Origin: DASRLE01 sp963825315
Lineage (GTDB): Bacteria > Verrucomicrobiota > Verrucomicrobiia > Limisphaerales > Palsa-1400
DNA: 64,000 nt
Reading direction: 5' to 3'
Assembly (NCBI GenBank): GCA_963825315.1
Contig: CAWGST010000002.1
Span: 806,001 to 870,000, forward strand
In this document: one piece after another, positions 49,754-57,816 of the stretch
Layout of the letters: each line of letters begins with the position of its first letter
Position numbering within the stretch: position 1 is the first letter of the stretch
Position numbers and translations under genes: made by a program
Notes under the pieces: generated by a model
Databases searched by the model: none
What the model saw: the letters and a program-made list of their open reading frames with translations, nothing else
What the model was told of the DNA's origin: nothing

Positions 49754-52189
49754 TCACTTATTTCCTGGCCAGGTCCACCCATCCATCTCCGGCTTATCTA
49801 TGCCGTTCTCATAGGCGTAGGCCTGGCATTCGAGTTGCATGATGCGCAGCTTCTCCTTGGCGTGAGCGCCGGATGCGCGGAGGGCCGGCACCCGATCAAT
49901 TGCGTCCATCGCGATAGTGAAGCGATCAATCTGGTTTCGGATAGCCAGGTCGAGCGGAGTATTGATGTTGCCTTTCTCTTTGTAGCCGCGCACATGCAAG
50001 TTCTTGTGATTCGTGCGCCGGTAAGTAAGCCGGTGAATCAACCAGGGATAACCGTGGAAGTTGAAGATGATGGGTTTGTCCTCGGTGAACAGTGTATCGA
50101 AGTCCCGGTCAGACAGACCGTGCGGATGCTCGCTTGACGGCGTAAGCCGGAAGAGATCGACCACATTGATGAACCGTATCTTGAGATTGGGGAAGTGCTC
50201 GCGCAATAGCATGACGGCCGCGAGCGATTCCTTCGTGGGGATATCTCCGGCGGAGGCGATGACCAGATCCGGCTCCGCTCCCTCGTCGTTACTCGCTTGA
50301 GGCCAAATGCCAAGCCCTTTGGTGCAATGAGCAATGGCCTGGTCCATGGTCATGTATTGGAGATGCTTCTGTTTGTCCGAAACGATCACGTTGATATAAT
50401 TCGTGCTCTTGAGGCAGTGATCCGCGACGCAGAGGAGCGAGTTGGCGTCGGGCGGCAGGTAGATGCGGCAGACGTCTGGACTCTTGTTCACCACGAGGTC
50501 CAGGAAGCCCGGATCCTGATGGGTGAAGCCGTTGTGGTCCTGGCGCCACACCGTCGAGGTGATTAGCAGGTTGAGCGAGGAGATCGGCGCCCGCCAGGAC
50601 AACCCGCGGCAGCTCTCCAACCATTTGGCGTGCTGATTGAACATCGAGTCAATCACATGGACGAACGACTCATAAGTTGAGAAAAACCCGTGACGCCCCG
50701 TGAGCAGATAACCTTCGAGCCAGCCTTCAAGCGTGTGCTCCGAAAGCAGTTCCATGACCCGACCGTCGGGCGCCAGTTCGCCGCCATCGGCATCTTCGGG
50801 CAGGTAATCGGCCAGCCACAGTTTCTTACTGACCTCATAAACGGCATCCAGCTTGTTGGACGTGTTTTCGTCGGGTCCGAAGACACGGAAGCTCTGCATG
50901 TTGTTGCGCATGATATCCCGCAGAAAGCGCCCCAGAGGGCGCGTGTTCTCGGTCGTTGTCTGGCCTGGCGCATCCACCTTGACCGCATATTCCCGGAAAT
51001 TCGGGAGGCGCAGCGGCTTGCGGAGCAACCCGCCATTGGCGTGCGGATTGGCGCTCATGCGCCGGGCGCCTTCGGGCGCAAGCGTTTTGAGTTCGGGGAT
51101 TAACCGGCCGGCTTTGTCGAACAGTTCTTGGGGACGGTAACTGCGCAGCCACTCTTCCAACTGCTTCAAATGGACCGGGTTTTCCCGCACGCCGGCCAGG
51201 GGCACCTGGTGCGCCCGCCAAAAGCCTTCGACTTTATGACCATCCACTTCTTTAGGGCCGGTCCAACCTTTCGGGCTGCGCAGAACGATCATCGGCCACC
51301 GGGCGCGGGTCGCTTTGCCGCTGGCGCGGGCTTCTTGCTGAATGTGCCGGATTTCGAGCACACAGTTCTCGATGGTCGCGGCCATCTTCTGGTGCATGTC
51401 TGCCGGGTCGCTGCCTTCCACGAAGTAAGGCGTCCAGCCATAGCCCACAAACAAGGATTCCAGTTCATCGTGCGAGATGCGGGAAAGCACGGTGGGATTG
51501 TTGATCTTATAGCCGTTAAGCTGTAGGATGGGCAGCACCGCGCCGTCGCGGATCGGATTCAGGAACTTGTCGGAATGCCACGCGGCGGCCAGTGGGCCGG
51601 TTTCGGATTCCCCATCGCCAACCACCACGGCGACCAGCAAATTGGGATTGTCGTAAGCGGCGCCAAAAGCATGAGAGACGCTATAGCCCAGCTCACCGCC
51701 CTCATGCATGGAGCCGGGTGTTTCCGGTGTGCAGTGACTGCCGATGCCGCCGGGGAAGGAAAATTCCTTGAAGAACTCGCGCATTCCTGCTTCGTCCTCA
51801 CCTTTGTTGGGATAAACCTCCGAATAGGTGCCCTCGAGGTAGCTCGGTGCCAATACGCCTGGCGCGCCGTGCCCCGGGCCGGCCAGGAAGATCGTGTTCA
51901 GATCATATTTTTTGATCAGCCGATTGAGGTGGACATAAATAAAACTCAAACCCGGACTTGTGCCCCAATGCCCGAGCAATCGCTGTTTGATATGGTCAAC
52001 CGTAAGCGGTTCGCGCAGCAGCGGATTGGCCCGCAAATAAATCATCCCAGCGGCAAGGTAATTGCACGCCCGCCAGTAGGCGTCAATTTTGGCGAGCTCC
52101 TCTCTGGACAATGCGGATGGCGGCGCCGGTCTTGCCACGTCGCGCCGGGTTCTTTTTTGATCATCGATTACTGTTGCGGTTTGACTCAT
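49754..52189 (-). CDS. xfp: Phosphoketolase, complete
   Basis: 811 residues from ATG 52189, chosen because AAAGGAAA lies just upstream; an ATG six codons earlier (52207) is poorer. ThDP-enzyme features: NYLAAGMIYLRANPLLREPL, GHWGTSPGLSFIYVHLNRLI, FLAGPGHGAPGVLAPSYLEGTY, FSFPGGIGSHCTPETPGSMHEGGELGYSVSHAFGAAYDNP, VVGDGESETGPLAAAWH. The C-terminal part carries MSANPHANGG and WRQDHNGFTHQDPGF. It makes acetyl phosphate from xylulose-5-P or fructose-6-P. ackA directly upstream converts the product to ATP and acetate. Activity on fructose-6-P, needed for a bifid shunt, cannot be read from sequence. Confidence 0.96.
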   Translation of the reverse strand: MSQTATVIDDQKRTRRDVARPAPPSALSREELAKIDAYWRACNYLAAGMIYLRANPLLREPLTVDHIKQRLLGHWGTSPGLSFIYVHLNRLIKKYDLNTIFLAGPGHGAPGVLAPSYLEGTYSEVYPNKGEDEAGMREFFKEFSFPGGIGSHCTPETPGSMHEGGELGYSVSHAFGAAYDNPNLLVAVVVGDGESETGPLAAAWHSDKFLNPIRDGAVLPILQLNGYKINNPTVLSRISHDELESLFVGYGWTPYFVEGSDPADMHQKMAATIENCVLEIRHIQQEARASGKATRARWPMIVLRSPKGWTGPKEVDGHKVEGFWRAHQVPLAGVRENPVHLKQLEEWLRSYRPQELFDKAGRLIPELKTLAPEGARRMSANPHANGGLLRKPLRLPNFREYAVKVDAPGQTTTENTRPLGRFLRDIMRNNMQSFRVFGPDENTSNKLDAVYEVSKKLWLADYLPEDADGGELAPDGRVMELLSEHTLEGWLEGYLLTGRHGFFSTYESFVHVIDSMFNQHAKWLESCRGLSWRAPISSLNLLITSTVWRQDHNGFTHQDPGFLDLVVNKSPDVCRIYLPPDANSLLCVADHCLKSTNYINVIVSDKQKHLQYMTMDQAIAHCTKGLGIWPQASNDEGAEPDLVIASAGDIPTKESLAAVMLLREHFPNLKIRFINVVDLFRLTPSSEHPHGLSDRDFDTLFTEDKPIIFNFHGYPWLIHRLTYRRTNHKNLHVRGYKEKGNINTPLDLAIRNQIDRFTIAMDAIDRVPALRASGAHAKEKLRIMQLECQAYAYENGIDKPEMDGWTWPGNK

Positions 52190-52247
52190 ATTGATATTTC
52201 CTTTCATCGCTGGTTCGGATCACGGACCCGGACCAGCTGTCTTGGTG

Positions 52248-53486
52248 TTAAGCAGTTTCAGTTACTAGTTCTAATTCGCTGGCTGGAGACTTCCATCGTG
52301 CGTCCGAATGAACCACCCGCCATGTCTCTCGCAGGATGGTCAAATCCTCCCTGCATGAAATGACCAGGATCCGCGCCGGAGAATCACCCCGGGCGACATC
52401 AGCGTCCGGCTTGCAGTGGGAGTTGGCGGCGCAATCGAGTCTCAGCCCAAGATGCTCAAGGTTCTGGCACACTAACTCCCGGACTTGAGCCGAATTCTCA
52501 CCCACGCCCGCGGTGAAGGCCAAAGCATCAACACCGCCAAGGACCGCCGCCATGCCTCCTATAGTTTGAACCAGCCGGTGGACATAGACGTCCAACGCCA
52601 GGCGAGCCGCATGATGGGCAGGAGCCTTCTTCAAAATTTCGCGCATGTCCGAAGAGATCCCCGAAAGGCCGAGCAGGCCGGATTCGTAATTCAAAACGTG
52701 CATGAGCTGTTCAACTGTCAGCCCTTTGTGTTGCATGAGATAGAGGAGCGCGCCTGGATCGACACTTCCGCTGCGAGTGCCCATGACGACCCCTTCAAGC
52801 GGGGTGAAGCCCATGGACGTATCTACGCAAACGCCATTGCGGACCGCTGAGACGGAGGCGCCATTGCCCAGATGAGCAATCACAATCCGAGCGCTCCTGT
52901 GACCCAGCATTGCAGCTGCGCGCCTGGAGCAATAAGCGTGGCTCAAACCGTGAAAGCCGTAACGACAGATTCCCCACTCAGTTGTCCAGGTCCGCGGTAT
53001 GGCGTAGGTCCGCGCCGCCGGAGGCAAAGTGGCGTGAAAGGCCGTGTCGAACACCGCTACCTGCGGTACTGAAGGCAAGACTCTTCCAATAGCGCGTATA
53101 CCCTCAAGCCCGGCCAAATTATGCAGCGGCGCCAGTTCACAGAGTTCAAGAATTGCGTCTCGAACCTCCGCAGTAATCCGCACGGCGGCTGTGAACCGCG
53201 TTCCCCCATGCACGATCCTGTGCCCAACCGCCGCAGGTCCGTCATTGTGCAGCAAGGGCGCGAGGGGGCCAGTGCGGAGGTCTGAAAGGATTCGCGAAAA
53301 GGCCTCGCCATGCTCCCGTAGCTGCAATTCTTCCCGTATCTCAGGTTGGCCGGGATAGCGGAGGACGAGCTGCGTTGGCTGGGTCGCCCAATCAATGCTG
53401 CCATCGGCCAGAAGCAGCTCCTGATCCGCCTCGAAAAGGCTGAACTTGAGACTGCTGGACCCGGAGTTGCAAACGCCGATTTTCAT
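52248..53486 (-). CDS. ackA: Acetate kinase
   Basis: 412 residues. CNSGSSSLKFSLFE (phosphate 1), VGHRIVHGGTRFT, AVFDTAFHATLPPAARTYAIP, RYGFHGLSHAYCSRRAAAML, VIAHLGNGASVSAVRNGVCVDTSMGFTPLEGVVMGTRSGSVDPG and FTAGVGENSAQVRELVCQNL are canonical. It transfers the phosphoryl group from acetyl phosphate to ADP. No phosphotransacetylase is present, which fits acetyl phosphate being supplied by phosphoketolase. It overlaps the upstream unknown gene by ATGA. Confidence 0.96.
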   Translation of the reverse strand: MKIGVCNSGSSSLKFSLFEADQELLLADGSIDWATQPTQLVLRYPGQPEIREELQLREHGEAFSRILSDLRTGPLAPLLHNDGPAAVGHRIVHGGTRFTAAVRITAEVRDAILELCELAPLHNLAGLEGIRAIGRVLPSVPQVAVFDTAFHATLPPAARTYAIPRTWTTEWGICRYGFHGLSHAYCSRRAAAMLGHRSARIVIAHLGNGASVSAVRNGVCVDTSMGFTPLEGVVMGTRSGSVDPGALLYLMQHKGLTVEQLMHVLNYESGLLGLSGISSDMREILKKAPAHHAARLALDVYVHRLVQTIGGMAAVLGGVDALAFTAGVGENSAQVRELVCQNLEHLGLRLDCAANSHCKPDADVARGDSPARILVISCREDLTILRETWRVVHSDARWKSPASELELVTETA

Positions 53487-54094
53487 TTTTCGAAAGAAAC
53501 CAAGTCACCCCGCTGGGAAAGGTGGTGTGCGGGCCAGGCGCCCAGGGGCGTGACATCGGGGCCGGGATAGACTGTGAATCGAACGAGGTTTTTGAGGTTC
53601 AGGATCGAGGTGCCTCCCTGCGGCAACCGGAAGTGGACCGCGGGCGCGGAGAACAGCATATGCAGCCGATAAAGCCGTTCCGCTTCTAATGCCACCTTGA
53701 TCTCAGCCGCCAGAAATATCCGGGTCCCGCCGGTCATTTCCACTTCCACGAAGAATACGACGAACTCGCCTGTCTGTTTCTGGCTTCGGCGTTGTTCCAG
53801 CCGCGCCGGCTCGTTCAGATGACTTCGCTCTCGGAATTCGCCCTCGGACAGTTCGACCACATCCAAGATGTCGGTGGGATGTTTCCAAAGAGGGAGATCT
53901 TCGGCAATGAGGTCAACGCGGTTGACCCGCGAAGCGACGAAGGACGTCAAGGAGTAATCGCCGGCAATTGTGATGATGTCTCCGGTGAAGACTTTTGCGG
54001 GCTGGATTCCCTTCAATATCCGCGCTGCCAGGGCCGGATTGTCCTGGAAAAAAGTCTCGACCGAACCTCCCTGGGTATGAATTAGAATTTTCAT
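53483..54094 (-). CDS. Unknown protein, first conserved gene of the glycogen-acetate operon
   Basis: 203 residues; begins MKILIHTQGGSVETFFQDNP and contains VFTGDIITIAGDYSLTSFVASRV and a C-terminal VRFTVYPGPDVTPLGAW. The mix of beta-rich segments with a Glu/Gln-rich middle (SEGEFRERSHLNEPARLEQRRSQ) suggests a soluble regulatory or binding protein. No family is recognised, no signal peptide is seen. Its coupling to ackA (ATGA) and place behind the promoter suggest a role in controlling the pathway. Confidence 0.6.
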   Translation of the reverse strand: MKILIHTQGGSVETFFQDNPALAARILKGIQPAKVFTGDIITIAGDYSLTSFVASRVNRVDLIAEDLPLWKHPTDILDVVELSEGEFRERSHLNEPARLEQRRSQKQTGEFVVFFVEVEMTGGTRIFLAAEIKVALEAERLYRLHMLFSAPAVHFRLPQGGTSILNLKNLVRFTVYPGPDVTPLGAWPAHHLSQRGDLVSFEK

Positions 54095-54115
54095 GGTGTG
54101 AGTTTCTATGGTCGT

Positions 54116-54259
54116 TCAGTTGAACAAGCCTGTGTCGATTCCCCCTGTAATGCGACAAATAGCTCTCAACGTTCGCCAAAATTCTTGACTCATATTCATG
54201 AGGACCATATTGGCGCTTGAGATTGGGCTCTTGTTCATATTGTTGAATGCAATTCGCAT
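54116..54259 (-). CDS. 47-codon upstream ORF of the glycogen-acetate operon
   Basis: ATG 54259 lies about three bases after the predicted sigma-54 start site and opens a frame MRIAFNNMNKSPISSANMVL... ending at 54116, 21 bases before the next gene. The TTTGTATGCGAAT context of this ATG is the same as that of the TetR-like start at 54755 on the other strand. Translation is not otherwise supported. Confidence 0.35.
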   Translation of the reverse strand: MRIAFNNMNKSPISSANMVLMNMSQEFWRTLRAICRITGGIDTGLFN

Positions 54260-54270
54260 ACAAACCGAGT

Positions 54271-54289
54271 TACGCAACTAGCGTGCCAA
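54271..54289 (-). promoter_or_regulatory. Sigma-54 promoter of the glycogen-acetate operon
   Basis: TTGGCACGCTAGTTGCGTA on the minus strand matches the -24/-12 consensus at every key position (GG and GC ten bases apart, TTG before GC). It drives the ~17-kb operon ending with glgX. Confidence 0.82.
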
Positions 54290-54357
54290 CTATCTCCGAA
54301 ATGCAGAAAGTCCTGACCTTCAATGATAACGGTTTGGAACCGACTCGTGGGCTGAGG

Positions 54358-54386
54358 CTCGAAATTTCGGATGTTCGAAAAACAAG
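54358..54386. promoter_or_regulatory. Enhancer-like site (UAS), left arm
   Basis: CTCGAAATTTCGGATGTTCG plus an A-tract; 70-97 bases upstream of the -24 box at 54289. It matches, in inverted orientation, the site at 54631-54653. Confidence 0.6.
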
Positions 54387-54630
54387 ATTCTTTCCACTTC
54401 TTGTTCGGTGTAGGTTGGAAGTCCATTTAGAATTAACAATCCCAGGCGGAAATCGCCGACCGGGATCGGAACTTTCGGTGCTCGAATGTTCGTGATGTCG
54501 AAGGCGTTTGTGGGACTTGCGCGTTGAGATTGCCGTCATACCTGACGAAATGAGCGCAGCGAGCGTTTCACTCGCGTCCGGAAATTGGCGCCTACCTGCG
54601 TACACGAGGAATCGGACGAACGATGGTCTG

Positions 54631-54653
54631 TTTTTCGAGTCTTCGAAATTCCG
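54631..54653. promoter_or_regulatory. Enhancer-like site (UAS), right arm
   Basis: TTTTTCGAGTCTTCGAAATT followed by CCG; 71-93 bases upstream of the -24 box at 54724. Between the two arms (54390-54630) no gene or further motif is evident. Confidence 0.6.
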
Positions 54654-54723
54654 AACCTCCCCTGTGAGTCGCCTCTAAGCTGTTAATACTTGTACCGCAG
54701 CACTTTCTGCATTGCGCCGGTAG

Positions 54724-54742
54724 TTGGCACGGCCACTGCTAA
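54724..54742 (+). promoter_or_regulatory. Sigma-54 promoter of the TetR/efflux operon
   Basis: TTGGCACGGCCACTGCTAA fits the -24/-12 consensus. About 65 bp around it (from ACTTTCTGCATT to TTTGTATGCGAAT) are repeated in inverted orientation around the promoter at 54271-54289, so the intergenic region is a mirror-image pair. Confidence 0.8.
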
Positions 54743-54754
54743 AGTCGGCTTTGT

Positions 54755-54979
54755 ATGCGAATCAAGCAGAGCAAAGAAGCAAATTGGCCAACTAACCCGA
54801 AAGGGTATTCGCTGGCGGTCCGTGAACGCGTCCTCAAGGTCGCCTGTGAGTTGTTCGCCGAGGCTGGTTTTCACGGACCGCATCTTTGCGGGATCTGCAA
54901 GCGCGCCGACGCTAATGTGGCCGAGGTTCGTTACCCTTTGTCAGACGTCCAGGGAGAGCAACGATTCTCAAGGCTTTAA
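54755..54979 (+). pseudogene. TetR-family regulator, N-terminal remnant
   Basis: 74 residues. RERVLKVACELFAEAGFHGPHLCGICKRADANVAEVRYPL is the DNA-binding HTH of TetR regulators (compare the usual ICKRAGANVAAVNYHF). After that the sequence diverges (SDVQGEQRFSRL) and stops, so the ligand-binding domain is absent; a frameshift or deletion after the HTH is likely. It lies directly in front of the EmrA/EmrB/OMP efflux genes, the position where an efflux repressor is normally found. Confidence 0.65.
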
Positions 54980-55024
54980 CAAACACCGAATATTCCAGCA
55001 ATAACGAGAAAAACACAACGCAAC

Positions 55025-56185
55025 ATGAAATCTATAGACCATAACGAAACGACGACGATCGAGGAGCCGCCGCAGACCGGCACTCAGCAGCACGACAACA
55101 GAGTTGACTTTCAGAACAAATCCAATGGCGATGGCAGCGGGGGCGCGAACACTTTGGCAGTACCGGGCCGCTCCAAGACCAAAAGGCGAATTGCTTTGCT
55201 GGCGTTCGTGCTGCTGGTTGGCACGGCCTCCGCGGTGTATTACTTACGGTTCGTTGCGCCGTTCGAATCCACCGACAACGCGTTCATTGAAGGTTACGTC
55301 ATACCGATGGCATCTCAAGTGCCGGGACGAGTCGCAGAATTGCTGGTGAAAGACAACCAGGCGGTCAAAGCGGGCGATGTGATCCTGAAAATTGATCCGC
55401 GTGATTACGAGGCAAGTCTGGCACAAGCGCGCGCCGACCTGGCGGCGGCACGCAGTCGAGTGGAGCAAGCCAAGGCGCAGGTGAAAGCAAGCGAAGCCAA
55501 AGTTGCGCAGGCGCAGGCCACGGTGATTGCCGCCGATGCGGAAAATCAGCGCGCGGCGGACGATCTTAAGCGTTACGAATCTGTGGAAAGCCGGGCGGTT
55601 TCCAAGAGCGCGTTTGACCTCGCGCAATCCCAAGCGCGGGCGGCCAGCGCCAATTTGGAAGCGGCGCGTAGTCAGGCCAAAGCCGCCGAAGCGGAAGTGG
55701 CTTTGAGCGCGGCGGGCGTTGAAACCGCGAGTGCCGCGGTGCAACAGGCCGAAGCCAGGCTCCAGCAGGCTGAACTGAATCTTTCCTACACACAAGTCAT
55801 CGCGCCCGAAGACGGCCGGGTCACGCGCCGCGTCTTGGAAAAAGGGGCCTACATTCAGCCCGGCCAGGCGCTTATGGCGATTGTGCCGCGCCAGTATTGG
55901 GTCATTGCCAACTTTAAGGAAATAGAACTGACTCACATGCGCGTCGGGCAGCCGGTCGAAGTCAGCGTGGATGCTTACCCTCAACTGAAACTCAAGGGCC
56001 ATGTGGAGAGCATACAAAGTGGCGCCGGCGCCCGATTCAGTCTGTTCCCGCCGGAGAACGCCACCGGCAACTATATCAAGGTGGTGCAGCGCGTGCCTGT
56101 AAAAATCCTTCTGGATGACCTGCCCGCAGACGACCTCGCGCTTGGCCCCGGAATGTCCGTGGTGCCCAAAGTGCGCGTGAAATAA
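55025..56185 (+). CDS. HlyD/EmrA-type membrane fusion protein
   Basis: 386 residues. A basic N terminus with one membrane helix (RIALLAFVLLVGTASAVYYL) precedes the EmrA-like body: FESTDNAFIEGYVIPMASQVPGRVAELLVKDNQAVKAGDVILKIDPRDYEASLAQARADL, a long Ala/Gln/Glu coiled-coil hairpin (residues ~140-250), and the barrel LNLSYTQVIAPEDGRVTRRVLEKGAYIQPGQAL. It links the inner-membrane pump to the outer-membrane channel. The two following genes complete the tripartite system. Confidence 0.93.
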   Translation: MKSIDHNETTTIEEPPQTGTQQHDNRVDFQNKSNGDGSGGANTLAVPGRSKTKRRIALLAFVLLVGTASAVYYLRFVAPFESTDNAFIEGYVIPMASQVPGRVAELLVKDNQAVKAGDVILKIDPRDYEASLAQARADLAAARSRVEQAKAQVKASEAKVAQAQATVIAADAENQRAADDLKRYESVESRAVSKSAFDLAQSQARAASANLEAARSQAKAAEAEVALSAAGVETASAAVQQAEARLQQAELNLSYTQVIAPEDGRVTRRVLEKGAYIQPGQALMAIVPRQYWVIANFKEIELTHMRVGQPVEVSVDAYPQLKLKGHVESIQSGAGARFSLFPPENATGNYIKVVQRVPVKILLDDLPADDLALGPGMSVVPKVRVK

Positions 56186-56210
56186 CCAAACAATCTGTTG
56201 CCCACAACTT

Positions 56211-57767
56211 ATGAATGGCGATTCGAACCAGCCTAAAATCAATCCGTGGCTCATTGCGGTTGCCGTGATTTTGCCGACCTTCATCGAAATGCTCGATACC
56301 ACCGTCGTCAGCGTCGCACTGGAAAATATCGCGGGCAATCTCTCGGCCACGATATCGCAGGCGACGTGGATCCAGACGGGCTATCTGATTTCGAATGCCG
56401 TCGTCCTGCCCGCCACCGCGTGGTTTTCCGCCTGGTGTGGACGCAAGCGCTTTCTCATGATCTGCATCGGCATCTTTACGCTGGCTTCCTTCGCTTGCGG
56501 CGAAGCTCCGAATCTTACCTTTCTGATCATCGCTTCCATTGTGCAGGGCGCTGGCGGGGGGGCGTTGCAGCCCATCTCGCAGGCCATTTTGATGGAGAGT
56601 TTTCCGCCCGCCAAGCGAGGCTTGGCCATGGCGGCCTACGTGGTGGGCGTCGTGCTGGCACCCGTGGTCGGCCCGGTAATTGGCGGCTGGCTCACCGACA
56701 ATTATTCCTGGCGCTGGATTTTTTACATCAACATCCCCTGCGGTTTCGTCGCCCTTTGGATGATCCAACAATTCGTCTTCGACCCGGAATACATCCGCAA
56801 CGCCAAACACGGCCGCATTGACGCCTTGGGCTTCCTCGTCCTGGCGATCTGGCTGGGCACGCTGCAAACGGTCCTGAACAAGGGCCAGGATGAAGATTGG
56901 TTCAACTCTAATTTTATTTGCACGCTTTCGGTGATTTCCGTTATCGCGTTTGTCGCGTTTGTCGTGAGAGAATTTCGGACGCGCGAACCTCTTGCCAACC
57001 TTCGGGTATTCGCCGACCGGAACTTCCTGGTCAGCACCCTTCTTATCTCCATGGTCTTTCTCCTCTTGTATGGCATCATGAACCTGCAGCCGCTTATGGC
57101 CGGCAATCTCATGGGCTACACGGCCTTTCTCAGCGGAGTGGCGCAAGCGCCGCGCGGGCTGGGCATGATGGTCCTGACGCCGCTGGTGGGGATTCTGACA
57201 GGGAAAGTGAACAACCGTCTCCTGATTGGCCCCGGAATGATATTGATAGCGGCCGCCTCCATGATGATGGGGGATTTCAACCTCGGCATTTGCAGCCACG
57301 ACTTTTTCTGGCCCAACTTCATTCAAGGGATGGGCATGGCGCTGACCACGATTCCGCTGATGACCGTCGCCATGTCAACCATTCGCAACGAGCAAATGGG
57401 CAACGCCACCGGGCTTTTCGCATTGGCGCGCAATCTGGCGGGCAGCATCGGCATTGCGGTGGCGATTGCCATGGTCTCGCGCGGCGCGTTGCGGCATCAA
57501 GCCTATCTGACAGCTCATCTGACGCCGTTTGATTTGCCGTATCAGAACGCGGTGCAAATGGGACAAGCCGCGCTGACACCTGCGATGGGCACGGCGCAAG
57601 CGGCTCCTGGCACATTGGGAGTAATTTACAAATCCCTGCTTCTGCAAACCAACATGCAAGCTTTCGCGGACGAATTCCGCTGGCTGGCGCTGATTTGCTT
57701 TTTGTCTGTCCCTCTGGTGCTTCTGCTCAAAAAGGCGCAAGGCAAAAAAGCCGTGATGATGCATTAA
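56211..57767 (+). CDS. EmrB-type DHA2 drug/H+ antiporter (14-TM MFS)
   Basis: 518 residues with about 14 hydrophobic segments. Typical DHA2 motifs: PTFIEMLDTTVVSVALENIAGNLSATISQATWIQTGYLISNAVVLPATAWFSAWCGRKRFL (motif A region GRKR), GAGGGALQPISQAILMESFPPAKRG (motif with PxxxRG) and VGVVLAPVVGPVIGGWLTDNYSWRWIFYINIP (motif C). Charged cytoplasmic loop near the middle. It exports hydrophobic compounds using proton motive force. It starts 25 bases after the emrA-like gene. Confidence 0.93.
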   Translation: MNGDSNQPKINPWLIAVAVILPTFIEMLDTTVVSVALENIAGNLSATISQATWIQTGYLISNAVVLPATAWFSAWCGRKRFLMICIGIFTLASFACGEAPNLTFLIIASIVQGAGGGALQPISQAILMESFPPAKRGLAMAAYVVGVVLAPVVGPVIGGWLTDNYSWRWIFYINIPCGFVALWMIQQFVFDPEYIRNAKHGRIDALGFLVLAIWLGTLQTVLNKGQDEDWFNSNFICTLSVISVIAFVAFVVREFRTREPLANLRVFADRNFLVSTLLISMVFLLLYGIMNLQPLMAGNLMGYTAFLSGVAQAPRGLGMMVLTPLVGILTGKVNNRLLIGPGMILIAAASMMMGDFNLGICSHDFFWPNFIQGMGMALTTIPLMTVAMSTIRNEQMGNATGLFALARNLAGSIGIAVAIAMVSRGALRHQAYLTAHLTPFDLPYQNAVQMGQAALTPAMGTAQAAPGTLGVIYKSLLLQTNMQAFADEFRWLALICFLSVPLVLLLKKAQGKKAVMMH

Positions 57768-57816
57768 CCTCGCGCAAACCGTGTCAACCATCGCTCAAAT
57801 TACTAATTGCCAATTT

